Assembly (NCBI RefSeq): GCF_040954835.1
Contig: NC_090723.1
Span: 9,868,001 to 9,932,000, forward strand
Source: Lepisosteus oculatus
Taxonomy: Eukaryota > Chordata > Actinopteri > Semionotiformes > Lepisosteidae
Reading direction: 5' to 3'
DNA length: 64,000 nt
Each line of letters starts with the position of its first letter. Positions within the stretch are counted from its first letter, which is position 1. Shown here piece by piece: positions 11,044 through 24,176 of this stretch. The notes under the pieces are model-generated. The model was not told the DNA's origin. It worked only from the letters and a program-made list of their open reading frames with translations, and did not search any database. A program made the translations under genes and the position numbers.

Positions 11044-11211
11044 ATGCAGCCAGCTGGCAAGACCTATGACATACTGACAAGAATCGCCACAGACCTGGAC
11101 ATAAACACCACAATGGTGAGCTTGGTGAAAATACCTTCAGCCAAGACACTTCACTTTCAAAAAATCTTCTTTCGCTCCAGTGCCCTTTCTGCTACCAGAC
11201 GAAGAGACTGA
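11044..11211 (+). other. Small exon-like ORF, 55 codons, unidentified
   Basis: An ATG frame opens with MQPAGKTYDILTRIATDLD. It is preceded by an acceptor-like CTTTTGTAG at about 11010, and a strong donor (ATG/GTGAGC) follows 24 codons in. The composition is protein-like, but no family is recognised and no partner exon was found. It could be chance or a lineage-specific exon transcribed away from ccr7. Confidence 0.2.
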
Positions 11212-13717
11212 CAGATAGTTCACAGCTTTCAGACCACTTCTCCTGTCACGCCCTCCTGACTTGATTTGTCTAAAAATTCTCGGCAGCATCGAGAGGTTCA
11301 ACGCGCTTGGTTTAACACCTCTTGAACATGCAGAAAAACAATCGAAATTAATTTCTCTCTCTTCTCATGCAAGGAAAAGGATGTAGACTCAACTGCACTG
11401 GCATCAAAACAAAGCCATGAGCTAGAACAATTTTGGAAGACGCATATCCATGAAGTTGTCTGTCAAAATGGAGCAAAAAGCGGAGGTTTTGCTGGTGTTC
11501 TGGGGACTTGTTGTGAATTTCATGCCAAACAGGCTGACTGTAGGACTGTGACCAGATTAATGTGGGGTTTGTGTGTCCCAACTGGTTGGGCCTCACTGGT
11601 GATGCTGGAGAACGCCAATCTGCTGGGCTTCCAGAGACGAAGCTCCGCTCAGTGTGGGCCCTCATCTCCTCCTGTTAGTTACTTCTCCAACCTCCACCCC
11701 TCCCCACTCTCTGTGAATCAGAGTCTTACCTTTATGAAGAACCAGAACAGCAGAGTTTTGCTCAGCAGATGGACTCCTGAGGGAGACATAATATTCATGT
11801 TGATCAATATTCACTGATTCATTGATTAAGCTTATTTAGCAATGTTTCATGATGCCCATTGCCAATATTATGTTATAATGGATGATATTGAGCTCTTTCT
11901 TATATTGGAAGATACTAAAGAGACTCTTTTCCTCAGTGATTATACCAATGTGCTTTTCCTTGAAGGTGGTGAGAGAAGACTTCATTTACACAGGGTTAAG
12001 AGTGAACACAGGCCAGAGAGCAAAACAGTGAAGAGAGACTGAGCACTGGAGGCCCTCCTGTACACAAACAGTGGTGGGAGAGTGGGACAAGAAGTCAAAC
12101 ACGTTCGCCAGGTCTTTTCTAGTGCTGTTGGTTCAAAGGAGCGTGACGTCGGAATTGGTGCCAGTTCGCCTCCAAGAGACCACGAAACCCCGGATCAGTC
12201 ACTGACATGGAAACATCAGTTCAGGCTGGTAACGTCTCTGAGCGCCACACGGCCACAGCCGGGGAGTGGAAGAGCCGAGTGGAAGGACAGTACAGCAGCG
12301 CTCGGGGTTCGGACCGGGACACGAACTGGCCTGGAAACTGAACTATACTAACGCGAAAATAAAGCGCAAAATCTTGATTAAATAAACTGCCGATTCATTT
12401 ACTCATTTACAATCTTTTTTAGCTTTGTTTTCTCCTCGCCTGCAATACACTACGCACTCAAGAAAGCTATTAAGATTTTATCCTTTTATTATCAAACAAA
12501 TCTCTGCAAAAACAAAGTATTTTAAAACACGCCTAGATCATTTTAAATTTCCACTCATATAAGCCGCGAAATCAGTTTAGTGAAGGGCTCCATTCACACA
12601 TCCGTTTCTTTCCCGTCGCGTCACGCAGGTGCCCGGGGGAGGATGCCAGGTGGCGGCTCTGGGACACTGCGTGGTCGGCTGAGTCTCGCTACGTCCTCCC
12701 GGCCTGAAGCTGCTCTCAACCTAAAACATTGTTTCCAGGTAGGAGGTAGGAAAGAAGTGGTTTTAAAGGGGCCCGACACTCGCACTAACCGCCCCTCAGG
12801 CTGATCGCCGCTGAGGGCTACTGCTGGAGACGGGGACTAATGCAGAAAAAAAGAGACCTCCGTTGACTTTTGATCTTTGTCAGATGCATCGTGTCCGGAC
12901 GGATGCTCCTTCACCGATGAGCAATCGAGTGAAAGCCTAATGAAACCGCGTTGCGGTCTGATTTCTGCGAATCGGGAGCTGGCTGCCGGAGTAGCGGTCT
13001 CCACACCGGCTTTCACTGTCCCGGGACTCTCACCGCCGGAGAGAGAGAGAGACTCGTCTCCTGCTTTCAGCCGCAACTCTCGGGAGTTTCACCGAGAGTC
13101 ACTGACCCGGGAGATACTAAAATGGGGAAGCACGCCCCCCTCCCTGAGCAGCCCCCAGGCGGACACCGCCGAACCGCAGTCACCCTCATTACCCTCGTCG
13201 CCGGGCTCCCGTCCTCCCTCACAGCCGCTGCCGAGCTCCTTGGTCTGGAGGAGACAGAGATCCCCGCTCACGTTTCCAGAGAGCCGGCGACTCTCAATCC
13301 GTAACTCGCACGAAAAACAGCTACCAGGCTTCCTGGAAACGGCACGGGTCCCTTCTGCTCTTGAACAAAACACGTTTCGTCTGAAAGCCCAGTGTGGGTG
13401 GATGATGTTGGAGGGGTTGTCCCGACGGATGGGTGAAAAACAGTCTTGACGTCTGAGATGAAATATTTCAGTAGCATTTTTGTTTTTACACTATTGATTT
13501 GTTTTAACTTAAGAGGAGCTGTAGTTTCTCACTGCCGCCCTGAACCTCTGACGCCTGTGGGGCGTTAATTAACGGTTGCAACTGTTCTGGCAGTGATGTC
13601 TGGGAGTAGGGCTGTTAATGTCTCTCAGCTCAGCATCACAGCAAGAATACTCAACGTGCTGCCCAGTCACCTTCCACTCCAGTGTTTACCTCCAGCAAGC
13701 TGCTTCATTATTTAGAG
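11212..13717. other. Intergenic, with an unexplained GC/CpG-rich block at about 12590-13440
   Basis: No gene is recognised. The block from 12590 to 13440 is much richer in GC and CpG than its flanks and has open frames on both strands, the longest a plus-strand frame of 190 codons (12877-13449) rich in Ser, Pro and Arg. That matches no family I know and is probably a by-product of composition. Confidence 0.35.
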
Positions 13718-13885
13718 CAGAGCCGTCCAGTCCCGGTCCTGGAGTGTAGGCCAGCTCCAGGTTTTCATTCCAACTCCGCTCTTAACAGGCTACACTAGCT
13801 GGTTACTATCTGACCTGGGCATTTTAACTTCTCCGGGCTTTAAAAAGGCCCTGAGAACCTGTGGACACAGGACTGGACACCCCTG
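13718..13885. mobile_element. Short hAT-like MITE
   Basis: The ends are CAG..GTCCAGTCC and GGACTGGACACCCCTG, imperfect terminal inverted repeats of about 16 bp. The flanking octamers ATTTAGAG and ATTTGCAG match at 6 of 8 positions, as expected for an old 8-bp hAT target duplication. The interior holds GGTCCTGGAG and CAGGTTTTCATTCCAAC, common in fish non-autonomous hAT elements. Confidence 0.55.
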
Positions 13886-16088
13886 ATTTGCAGGAGCAGT
13901 TTTACTGTGAAGTTACTCTGCAGTGGAATGAGTGGATGGAGTTGCTTGTTTCTCTTCAGGGCTGTGGAACTCTGTCAGGCGGACAGAAGGAGTGACAGAA
14001 CGGGACACGTACTGTGGACTGGATTCTTCTCTCTCAAGGCTCAAAGGACAGAACTGCTACAGTCCCTCCCAGATACCCATCCTGTCACTTGCCGCCATTT
14101 ATAAGGAAACGCGTTGAAGTTGTGGGATTCCTGATTTTCTGCAGTCGTGAGAAACGCAATATCACTGTTCTCTCAATTAGTCGAGATACGCAATATCTAG
14201 GGCACAGTACTTGTGGTTTGTTCCAAAGTGCAACCATCCCTGCCTTGAATGCATTAGCTCTCAGTGCTCTGCTTTGTGCAACAGTATTAAACTCTGCACC
14301 AAGAGACATTGCGTCTCCCGCTAAAACAACTCTTTGAAAAGAGCTACAGAAAACACAGCAGACGATCAAAATCTTGCACCATTTAATTGTTAGCCTGCAC
14401 GGCTCATTGATTCCCTTCTGCCTTGGTGTTCACATAAATCTCACACCTCACAGGGAGTCCTGATTGCAGCCCAGCAACACAAATCACCACTCAGTGGTGA
14501 ACAGGACTTTCACATGCTGAGAGGGCTGGAGAGGAAGAGGTCTCAGTCTTCCCAGCCGGGCTGCGAAGAGAAGCCACACTAACCTTCGAGAACCTCAAGA
14601 AGTCGTGCAGTGACCACGGGGCACCGGATGGTCACCCACGAAATGTGGCTAATATTAAAGCAACAGAACCCGTGACGATTACAACAGTAACATACAGAGA
14701 CGTGGGGGGGGGGAGCTCTTTTGAATGAAGCATTTCAAATCTGTCTCAGACAGAGTGGCACACCTCTTGTTCTTTCTGGCCACGAACAACTCAGCCAAAA
14801 TCAGCAGACTGTGCCGATAAACATTTCAAGTTGGCTTAACTTTTCGAGTTGGCTCAAAAAGAGTAGGGGTGTAACCCCGGCATCCTGGCCAAATTTCCCA
14901 TTGGCCCTTATCAATCATGGTCTCCTAATAATCCCCATCTCTGAACTGGCTTCATTACTCTGCTCTCCTCCCCACTAATAGCTGGTGTGTGGGGAGCGTT
15001 CTGGCGCACTATGGCTGCCGTCGCATCACCCAGGTGGGGCTGCACACTGGTGGTGGTGGAGGGGATCCCCATTACCTGTAAAGTGCTTTGAGTGGAGTGT
15101 CCAGAAAAGCGCTATATGAGTGTAACCAATTATTATTATTATTATTAAACCCTCCAGGCAGCAGCGAAGACAATGAAATAAAAACCATGCGTGTGTGCAA
15201 CTGAATCTAATATGGGTAACAATGAGCAAAACTAGAGAAACAAGGGCAAGAAACGCAGAAAACAGAAGAGAGACCAGTACAGGCTCTTCCACGTGCGGCG
15301 CTACATCAGAAGACTCACGTGTCTTGACAGCCATGTCTGCTTGACAGGTCCTGCTCCTCAGCGATGGGCTTCGTCCTCACTCGCCAGCCTGGTGCAGAGA
15401 GACAGACGGGGCTCTCGTGTCACTGCGATCTTCCCCCTGCTGCCTGACAGATCAATCTGAAAGCTGCTCTCTGTTCTATCAAAAGTCTTAACCACAGTTT
15501 CTTCTCTCTTAAAGGAACAGTGACAGCTATCTTCAGCTCTCTCTCTCAGCTACACTTCCTGAGGAGGCTGCTGTCTCGCCACAGATCGAACCGGCCATGC
15601 CCCTTTCCTCACCTCTTGACTCATTACAATTACATTTGGACCACCTGGCTCGTTTGGGTTTTAGTGCTTAATTAATCCAGCCAGTTTTTGAAAGAAGCCA
15701 GGGCACAACATAACTGACGGCTTGTTCCAAACCTCCACAATCGTTTGTGTAAAGAGGTGCCTACGGTTACACAGAGTCACTTTGCTGTAATTGCCACCTG
15801 CTTCATCTTTCAGAATTGATTCTGAAGAGGCCCACTGGGTTAACTATATTGCCACTTGCAGTTTAAGTTATTCTTTTCTTGGGCACAGTATCTAAAGCCT
15901 TTTGGAAATGTAAATATACAGGCTGTTCTATTTGTACTTTTGCTACTGGTGCTTGCCTAAAAACCCTAACAAATTAGCTAAGAAAGACCTAATTTAACTG
16001 TTCATGTAACTGAATCCACGTTTATTATCCTCCTAAAATTCTATTGGCCCTGAGACGCAATCCTCAAGCTCAGTTCGAGAGTTTTGCC
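13886..16088. other. Intergenic; one SINE, otherwise nothing recognised
   Basis: Apart from the 5S-type SINE at 14858-15146 no gene, RNA or repeat is recognised. A short open frame on each strand around 14014-14369 overlaps its antisense and looks like chance. Confidence 0.4.
14858..15146 (+). mobile_element. 5S-type SINE, 5'-truncated
   Basis: The body and tail of the same family as 2146-2697 are present: GGTGGGGCTGCACACTGG, the GCGCTATATGAGTGTAA tail and ATT repeats ending at about 15146. The 5S head is missing. Confidence 0.8.
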
Positions 16089-16940
16089 TGTTCTTGATGC
16101 TCAAATCTGCAACGCTGTTCGAGTTGATCATAATTCTCACTGTCCAAAAATGTATTTGGTCAAATTCAATGCAGTTGTATTAGTGTACACCAGGACAGGA
16201 CACCTCCCCAAAGTAACACCCCTGCTCATCAGGTTTGCTTGATGGTTACAGGCAGCTCTCAGTGTTCAGCTGGAGCTGTGTATCTCTTGTGGATGAGAGC
16301 CATTCTCTCCTCCTGGTCTTTCTCAGCAGTAGGGTTTTGTTTTGAGTGTGCTGTGGTCACACGAGCTGTGTGGGAGACAGAAGCAAGCTCTCCATCTCGA
16401 AGGCTGCTGTGGAGAGCTCATCAATGAGCAGAGGGCAGGGCTCACGAGTAACATGTTCCTCTTGTGCTAGTAGTAGCTGTAGTAGCAGCTGTAGTAGTAG
16501 TTGTACTGTAGCTATGGAAAGTTTAGGTGTGATGGTGGTCTGTGGTTATTTGTGTATCACCAGAACTCCTCAGGATGTGGGTGCAAAAGGTTCACTTGTA
16601 CCTGTCTATCTGTGGTGTCAGGAAGTGCTCATGAAACACAACAACATGTCAGACTCCCATGTGCAATTGGTGCCCACGCAGAGACGCAGAACAACAGTGC
16701 AGTACGAGCAACAACTAAAACACTGGGAAAACCTACCCAAACCGGCCCAGTCGCCCCTCACAGAATCCCCACTTGTGACAGAGGCCTGTTGTCAAATGCA
16801 AGTGCCTGGTGCCAGGAGTTGGGAGTGCAGGTGGGTAACGTTTCTTATTAAATTGAGCCTGAGCCCTGCAGGTCTGCATCAACCTGTCCACCTCCCAGCC
16901 TCCTCCTGGCCCTCTAGCTGCAGGGCAGCGATTAGCAGAG
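16089..16940 (+). repeat. Left arm of a large inverted duplication
   Basis: This ~850-bp block is nearly identical to the reverse complement of 18046-19020. The outer part holds GATGCTCAAATCTGCAACGC, the middle a (TAG)n-like stretch at 16468-16502, and the inner end is GCAGCGATTAGCAGAGC. The encoded open frame matches across arms, but that follows from DNA identity and no protein family is recognised. Confidence 0.85.
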
Positions 16941-16942
16941 CG

Positions 16943-17110
16943 GACCCACATAGTCTGCAGGGTGAGCGCCCCCCGCTGGCCCCACTAACACCTCTTCCAG
17001 TAGCAGCCTTAGTTTTCCCCAGGAGTCTCCCATCCAGGTATGACCAGGCTCACACCTGCTGAGCTCCAGTGGGCTGCCAGTTCTGAGTTACAGGGTGATA
17101 CGGCTGCTGG
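16943..17110 (-). mobile_element. 5S-type SINE head fragment
   Basis: The 5S-like head (TCAGCAGGTGTGAGCCTGG on the minus strand) and the first part of the body are present. The rest is cut off exactly at the inner end of the left duplication arm, so the arm junction interrupted this SINE. Confidence 0.75.
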
Positions 17111-18045
17111 CATTACAGTAGCGACAGGAAATACATTTGCTCATGTTTGAAGATGGGGGTCTGAATCTAATCCAGCACAAAGAGTCACCTACTGCTGTCC
17201 TGCCTGCTGGTTTCAGATCCGCATTCTCTACCTCAGGAGAAAAGATGGTTTCTTTTTTTTGCATCTGCCTCATTTCCTGTTATTATCCAGCACAGGTGGG
17301 TTGTGGTCTGGGGCCATATGCTGAGGCCAAAGGCAAGACACAGGTTTTACCCAACAGTCCTGTCCAGGCAGTTTCACCAGGCTGCTTAGGTCCAGAGAAG
17401 AACCTTCTCCCCCTGTTCAGAAAGCAGCTGTAAAAGCTTCGAGCTGAAAAGAAAGACGATGGGTTCCTTAGGTGTAGACACACTCAATGTTCATTTTCCT
17501 TTGCTGAAACATGAAGAGTCTTATCCAGCCGACAGCTCAGTTACTTAAGTGAATGCATACCATGCTCAGCAGGAATGTTAAAAAATAAAGCAACTATGGT
17601 TTCATAACCATTAAGAGGTTTTAAGACCTATTTGAAAATCTATTTTACCGAGAAAGAAAACTGCTCTTCTTCATCAAAAATACTGGTTCATATGGGGATC
17701 CGAATCCATATCGAAGAAATCCAGCAGCCCTGTCTTCTGTGCCGCACGCAGCTCGCTGCCTTGAGCATGCTGGAACCATGACAACGAGACAAAAAAAAGT
17801 TTCCAAATCAGATCTAAAAAGTTGCTGAATGCGAGGCTGGACGCGGGCAAACTTCCCCGCAGCGTCAGAGAGAAGTCGGATTGCTTCATCAGGGTGGTCG
17901 GTTGCTGACAGGAGCTGTCACAACTGTGCTCGGCCCGCTCCTCTGCTCTGCCACCCTAGCAGGGCGGTTGGCTCTTATTGTTAATAAAAGCAGATGCTCC
18001 TGCTGATGCAGGGGCCTCAGACCCAGTTCCTTCTTCGGTGTTCTG
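17111..18045. other. Spacer between the inverted arms
   Basis: No gene is recognised. Together with the SINE fragment it forms a 1.1-kb spacer, long enough to lower the cruciform potential of the arms. Confidence 0.5.
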
Positions 18046-19020
18046 CTCTGCTAATCGCTGCCCTGCAGCTAGAGGGCCAGGAGGAGGCTGGGAGGTGGAC
18101 AGGTTGATGCAGACCTGCAGGGCTCAGGCTCAATTTAATAAGAAACGTGACCCACCTGCACTCCCAACTCCTGGCACCAGGCACTTGCATTTGACAACAG
18201 GCCTCTGTCACAAGTGGGGATTCTGTGAGGGGCGACTGGGCCGGTTTGGGTAGGTTTTCCCAGTGTTTTAGTTGTTGCTCGTACTGCACTGTTGTTCTGC
18301 GTCTCTGCGTGGGCACCAATTGCACATGGGAGTCTGACATGTTGCTGTTTTTCAAGAGCACTTCCTGACACCACAGATAGACAGGTACAAGTGAACCTTT
18401 TGCACCCACATCCTGAGGAGTTCTGGTGATACACAAATAACCACAGACCACCATCACACCTAAACTTTCCACAGCTACAGTACAACTACTACTACAGCTG
18501 CTACTACAGCTACTACTAGCACAAGAGGAACATGTTACTCGTGAGCCCTGCCCTCTGCTCATTGATGAGCTCTCCACAGCAGCCTTCGAGATGGAGAGCT
18601 TGCTTCTGTCTCCCACACAGCTCGTGTGACCACAGCACACTCAAAACAAAACCCTACTGCTGAGAAAGACCAGGAGGAGAGAATGGCTCTCATCCACAAG
18701 AGATACACAGCTCCAGCTGAACACTGAGAGCTGCCTGTAACCATCAAGCAAACCTGATGAGCAGGGGTGTTACTTTGGGGAGGTGTCCTGTCCTGTTCTG
18801 GTGTAACATTATGTAAATAAGACTGCCTTAAAGTATGAACAGAGAAGACAGATTTAAAATGAAAGAACAGGCTAGAAAGATCTCATGTAAACTGTTTTTT
18901 AAAAATCCAGATTTCTTTTACTGAAAAAATACAATAACCATACTGGACCAAATACATTTTTGGACAGTGAGAACTATGATCAACTGGAACAGCGTTGCAG
19001 ATTTGAGCATCAGTAACAGG
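18046..19020 (-). repeat. Right arm of the inverted duplication
   Basis: Reverse complement of 16089-16940, except that about 130 bp at about 18805-18940 has no counterpart in the left arm, where a shorter, different sequence sits. The inner end matches to GCTCTGCTAATCGCTGC. Confidence 0.85.
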
Positions 19021-19665
19021 CAAAAATCTTGATGCGATTCTTCCTGTTTCAGTCCATCATTTTGTCTGAATCGAATTTGCTACACAAACAAGGTGTGAGC
19101 TGAAGAAAGGTCAAGGAAATTCATTTTTGATGAAGCAAAAGCTCAGATTTCAGTTTTGCACTTCGAGCTTCCAGCTACACATCCTCCCCTGCTTACTTTA
19201 TGAAAAACATCTTTCTGTCCTTTTTATTACAAAAGGATTCCAGGCTGTCAAAGACTTTAACAGTGCACAGCAGAGCAAACACGCCCAGCATTGTGTAAAA
19301 GTTCAAACAAGCAGACAAGTGTTTATCAGTGCAGATAATTTCTTTTTAAGCATATCAACAAGAAAATCTTGTTTTCCTTAAGTATGAATAGGGTCTCGCC
19401 CAGACATTTCAAGAACAATAAGACCTAATTAAGGAGTTCTTGTTCTGAAAAAAAAAAATCCATCCTTCAATGCAGTCAGACTTGTACTGAGATGCCAACA
19501 GGAGTCGGGATTCCGAAAGAGAGCTGACGGTTCCTTCCGTTCCTTCTTATTTTCCAGAATCCGTGGGGAGCTCCATTCCGAACAGCAGTTTCCCACTGCC
19601 GGCCTGCAGAGATCCGTGGATTGGTGCAGAAACCCGACTAGCCAAACAGGAAGAATCACATCAAG

Positions 19666-19775
19666 ATTATTTGCCTGTTAATGATGCTCAAATCTGCAAC
19701 GCTGCTTGAGTTGATCATAGTTCTCACTGTCTATAAATGTATTTGGTCAAATCCAGTGCACTTGTATGAGTGTAC
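19666..19775 (+). repeat. Third, partial copy of the outer part of the inverted arms
   Basis: About 110 bp (GATGCTCAAATCTGCAACGC to GTGTACACCA) matches the outer end of both arms with a few differences, suggesting a dispersed repeat family rather than a simple duplication. Confidence 0.75.
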
Positions 19776-22700
19776 ACCACCAGTCTCTCTTCTCAGCTGA
19801 GAGTCTTTCTTGCACAAACATAAAAATAAAATAAAAAAACGGAAAGTACGTGAAAAAAGGATGTAACTAGAAACTGCATCTTTCCCCAGTTTCTGTATTT
19901 CTTCATTCTGTGACTCATGACTGACTGATCTGGACGGCCCTCGAGCTGCAGAATTCCCCTGGGACTCCGACCTGGAGCTGTGGGACTCCCCAGCAGGCAG
20001 TCCCCCACCATCGAGGCTGTCCTCTTGCCCACTGCTGGAATTTCAGGGGAACCTGTGGCCCAGTCACAGGACTCTCAGGTGGCCTGACATCAGCAGCAGC
20101 CTGTGACTCAGACAGTCCCCACTAAGAGCAGGACAGCAGAGAGCCCACAGACAAGAGGAGCATTCAGTCTGGCGTTTATTAGCGGGCTAATCGGAGGATC
20201 ACAGAGGTGTTTCCTGAAAGAAGCCGGGGTACTGTCTTTGATGGAATGACAGGGCAGCTTGTTACAGACCCCTGCACCCCTGTGTGTAATGCAATGCCTC
20301 CCGTTTTCAATTTCAAAAGCACTTTTCCAGTTTCTGTTTGGATATAGGATATGTGTGAAAGTAGCCTGTTCTATCGCCTGTTTGAGGCAATATGTCTTCC
20401 TGTTGTTGTTTGATGCAGATGTTGACTTGGATGATAGAGAGCAATGTGTTGCCAGACTGGGCTACACTAATCAACGCTTTAACATCTCTTGACTGTATGT
20501 GAGGAAAAGAACCAAAATATACTGATATTTATATGCTGCCGTACTGAAAGTAGTGTAATATTAAGGAGGGGAAGAATATAGAAAGGTTCACAATTAGTCA
20601 ATCACGATAGTCTCGACACGCCTGCTATATTGGAAATAAATCATCTGTACATCCTGATGGAACAGATAATAGACATTTCGGCTTGGTTACTTTGAAGCAC
20701 AGCTAATCAGCTAATCTGTAGATTAATTAAACCAAAGATTAAACATACTTTCCTCATTAGATTTTCAGAATTGTTTTCAGTTTTACAAATGTAAGAGATT
20801 TTACATTTAGCTATAGATATTATTAGTTTCAAAACAGCAACTTTTTAGGACCAATACAACAAAAAAAGTGTAATCAATCACTCAGGTCAGTTAAAGGTTA
20901 GGGTCTAATCAATCAATATTAGTTCAGCTAATGGCTCAGTCCATCAGCCGAAACTAAATTCACCTGGACAGCAGTGTGTCCAGGCACAATTTAGAGGAAC
21001 GGAGGTACTGTATAAACGTTTATAATTTTTGAAAAAAAAATAATGTCCAGTCTTAAGTAAATATTAATTGAACACAATTATGTTGTCTAGAAAGGAAATA
21101 CTTGAACAGCTCAAATATGAGATGGAGCATGTCATTTGAATGCATGCAACATATTTAATTCTGAGCGAAATGATTGAAGTACAGATAATTACATAGATAT
21201 GCAGCAGTAACCAGGCACAAGTATTATCCCAGATCCTGGTCTGGTTAGGTCCTGTCCTTCCCATCAGCCCTCCTGCCATCAACTGCAATTAAGTTTGCAA
21301 AGCAAACCTGAAGTCAGCTCTCCTCTTCCTGAACTTGAACAGCCTGAGTTACAAGGATTTAAACAAAGAAAAACTTAGGGTTTTATTTTTCTGAAAAACT
21401 CTTTCAAGACAATGTGTCCCTTACAAGAGCAGACGCATAATTATAGATGCAGGGTAGGACTTCATGGAAACTGTAAGTGCACCCAAGTGAGAGCAGCACC
21501 TCTTTACACAGCAAGCAGTGGGCGTCTGGAAAAATCTACACAGCAACTCCGTCAAAGAAACACCGGGATGAGATTCTCAGATCAACACAAGTCACACGGC
21601 CGCCTCTCGTTTCGGAACTTTCCCGATCTTCTGCAGTTCACAAGTAAAAGTGCTTCTCGCGCATCGCACCTATGACGCAACATCTCAAGTGGTGCACGGT
21701 GTGAACGGCGCGTCTGCAGGCCAAGGACTCACCTGGTACTGCAGCCAGTTACAAACAAAAGTCCTGACGCGACCAGGGCTTCCTGAAACCCGAATCGCCG
21801 ACACTGAACCACACATACAGCTGGTAAGAGATCACTTGGTCCCGAAGATCAGGATGTGGCTTCATTAACACGCCACACAGCAGAGGAAACTCGATGGATA
21901 CAGTTCAGGCACTGCTGGTGCGAAACAATCGGGGCCCCAGGCACAACCACAGGCAGGTCCAGTGGACCCGTGAAGACCGACAGAGGCCCAGAACGAGCTG
22001 GCAATGTGGTCGGCTGGCTCTGCTGGGCTCACGAATTCAATGGTTTATACCGGTGAGGCCCAGCCTGGCCCTGCAGAGCCACTGTTCAGAGACCCTTAAC
22101 CAATCTGGCGCATGTGCGGGATCACTTCAGTAAGTTAATAACCTCAAGTGGGTGATGAACCCCAGCTGAGACCTTAAGAGAACTACAGGATGTTTCTGGT
22201 TGATTTCAGATCCTTTATCACCAGCTCATCTGCCTCAGTGGCTAACACACATTTGATGAGTTAAAGGCTCAGCCTGTCCTGGTTTGCTTGTGTTACACTG
22301 CCTGCAACAGTGTTCTGACTGCACCAGTTCAGCCAGCAGCCTCGACTGAAGCCACGACAGGTAACCTTGCTGGAGATAACCCCAGCTGTACAATAATCCC
22401 ATCCTTAACCTCACATTTTAAACCCAGATTCAGACGGTACCGCACCCCATCCTCATCACAGTTTGTTCTATTGAAAATTACCCAAGTGTAGAATTGCACT
22501 AAAGACAAATATGGCTGCGGTACCACATTTTGTTACCAAGTGAGTTAGATAAAAGAGCACAACTGAGGGAGTTGGCTTCTGCTCTTTATGAAAACCCCTT
22601 GAAGTTTTAAAGGTGATGCAGTACCTGCCACTTCTTGCACACCTCCGTCTCCGAAACGTCCATGTGGTTTCTGCATCACACCCCTGGCTTTCGCTTTGAG

Positions 22701-23459
22701 AGACATCTGCTAGAAACTGATATAACAGAACCACCACAACACAGATATTCTTCTAGAACGAATCGGATGAGAACTTATTAGCTTATCAGCAGGGCTGGAG
22801 AAAGCTTCTTTTCAAATGTGACCTATTCCAGTTGCACGTTACATGTGTAAGGGGCTGATTTTTAAATCAGCACGTAGCAGAGTTGGGGGGGGGGGGATTC
22901 ATTTTAAAAACTGATCGGTTACAGTGATGCAGTGTGTGCAGTTAGACAGATAGATGATAATCCCGTAGGGAAATTGATGAATTGAGATGTTACTCACATC
23001 TCACACCTCAAAAAGCAATTTCTCCCTCTTTGATTAGTGTTTTAATTTACACAGGGAACTGAAATGGGTTATTTAAAAAAAAAAAATGTAGAAATGATTT
23101 TTCTCTATTCCACCAGCTATCGGGTATCTTGAATCTGAGGGGATTTAAAATAGTGAAGGTGCCTGATGAGACGAGTCTCCACACTCTCTCTTACCAGATG
23201 GTATCGCTGCTCTGCTCAGTCTTGTTTTGGCAACTTGCAGATGTTTCGAAACTGCCCCGGCAGCCGTTAGGCACAATCGCACAGCCCGTCAGGCTTCACG
23301 AGCACCTGACCTTGCAGAAACCATCTTCTCCGGGGCTCTGAAGAGGTGGAAGTCAGACAGGGTGACACGGTGTGTGGCACTGTCACACTGCGGTCACCAC
23401 CCTGTGGACCCCCGAGAGTCAAAGATCTGCCAGGCACAAGTCACAAGCAACTGGGGCCC
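19776..23459. other. Intergenic; nothing gene-like recognised
   Basis: Short overlapping open frames occur on both strands (for example near 21412-22133) without any known domain. A G run lies at 22887-22898, and ATAATCCCGTAGGGAAATTG near 22960 resembles the end of a fish LINE or SINE. Confidence 0.4.
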
Positions 23460-23569
23460 AGCCCAGCACAGCACCCAAAACCAAAAACCTCAGCAACTCG
23501 ATTAACAGACAGGAGGCTGTCTGTTAATCGAGTTGCTGAGGTTTTTGGTTTTGGGTGCTGTGCTGGGCT
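23460..23569. repeat. Perfect palindrome, 53-bp arms, 4-bp spacer
   Basis: 23460-23512 is the exact reverse complement of 23517-23569, with GAGG between. Transcribed from either strand it would give a 53-bp perfect hairpin. The flanks are not repeated. Confidence 0.95.
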
Positions 23570-24176
23570 TTCTTTTCAAAACGATCTGCTATAATCAATA
23601 GAGGTAGGGGCATGAAATATAGGTGTGGTGAAAGATAATCTCTCATGAATTAACACTCCTTTGCTCTGTTCGTCATCCTGTGAAGATTTCGGTTTCAGAC
23701 ACAGAGCTGATCTGCTTTCTGTGTTTTATACACATTACACTGCCCTGCTGTGAACAACACTAGGACGCTTCTAGTAGTGTTAAACCAGTCAGGGGAGCAA
23801 GAACAGTTTCCTATTGAGAAACCGTGCTTGCAAATCATAAGACAGCACTCTGATTGCTACTGTGTGACTGTCCCGGCTATCAGCATCTTACAGTTAAGAC
23901 AGCAGGGAACAGGCTCAGCTTCAAATCATATCACATATTGCAATGTGCACAATCAGGTTTCCTAACAGAAAAAGAGAGCAACCTTTCTCACACATGCGAG
24001 ATCCCACACAGTTTGGGCTGCCAGACCAAGACAAGTGCATCAGGCAGATTGAGGCACAACTCTCCCCGGAGTACAAACCTGAGCCTGCAGAAGACGACTG
24101 GAGAAACACGTTTCCCAGGGAACAGGACTGAAGAGTGCATCGCAATACGTAGCATATCACAAAAATAAAACGCATA

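Noticed and set aside
16346-18640. Matching 238- and 207-codon frames at 16346 and 18640 as a gene pair
   Set aside because: Identity follows from the inverted DNA duplication; Ser/Cys runs come from a TAG-like repeat and no domain is recognisable.
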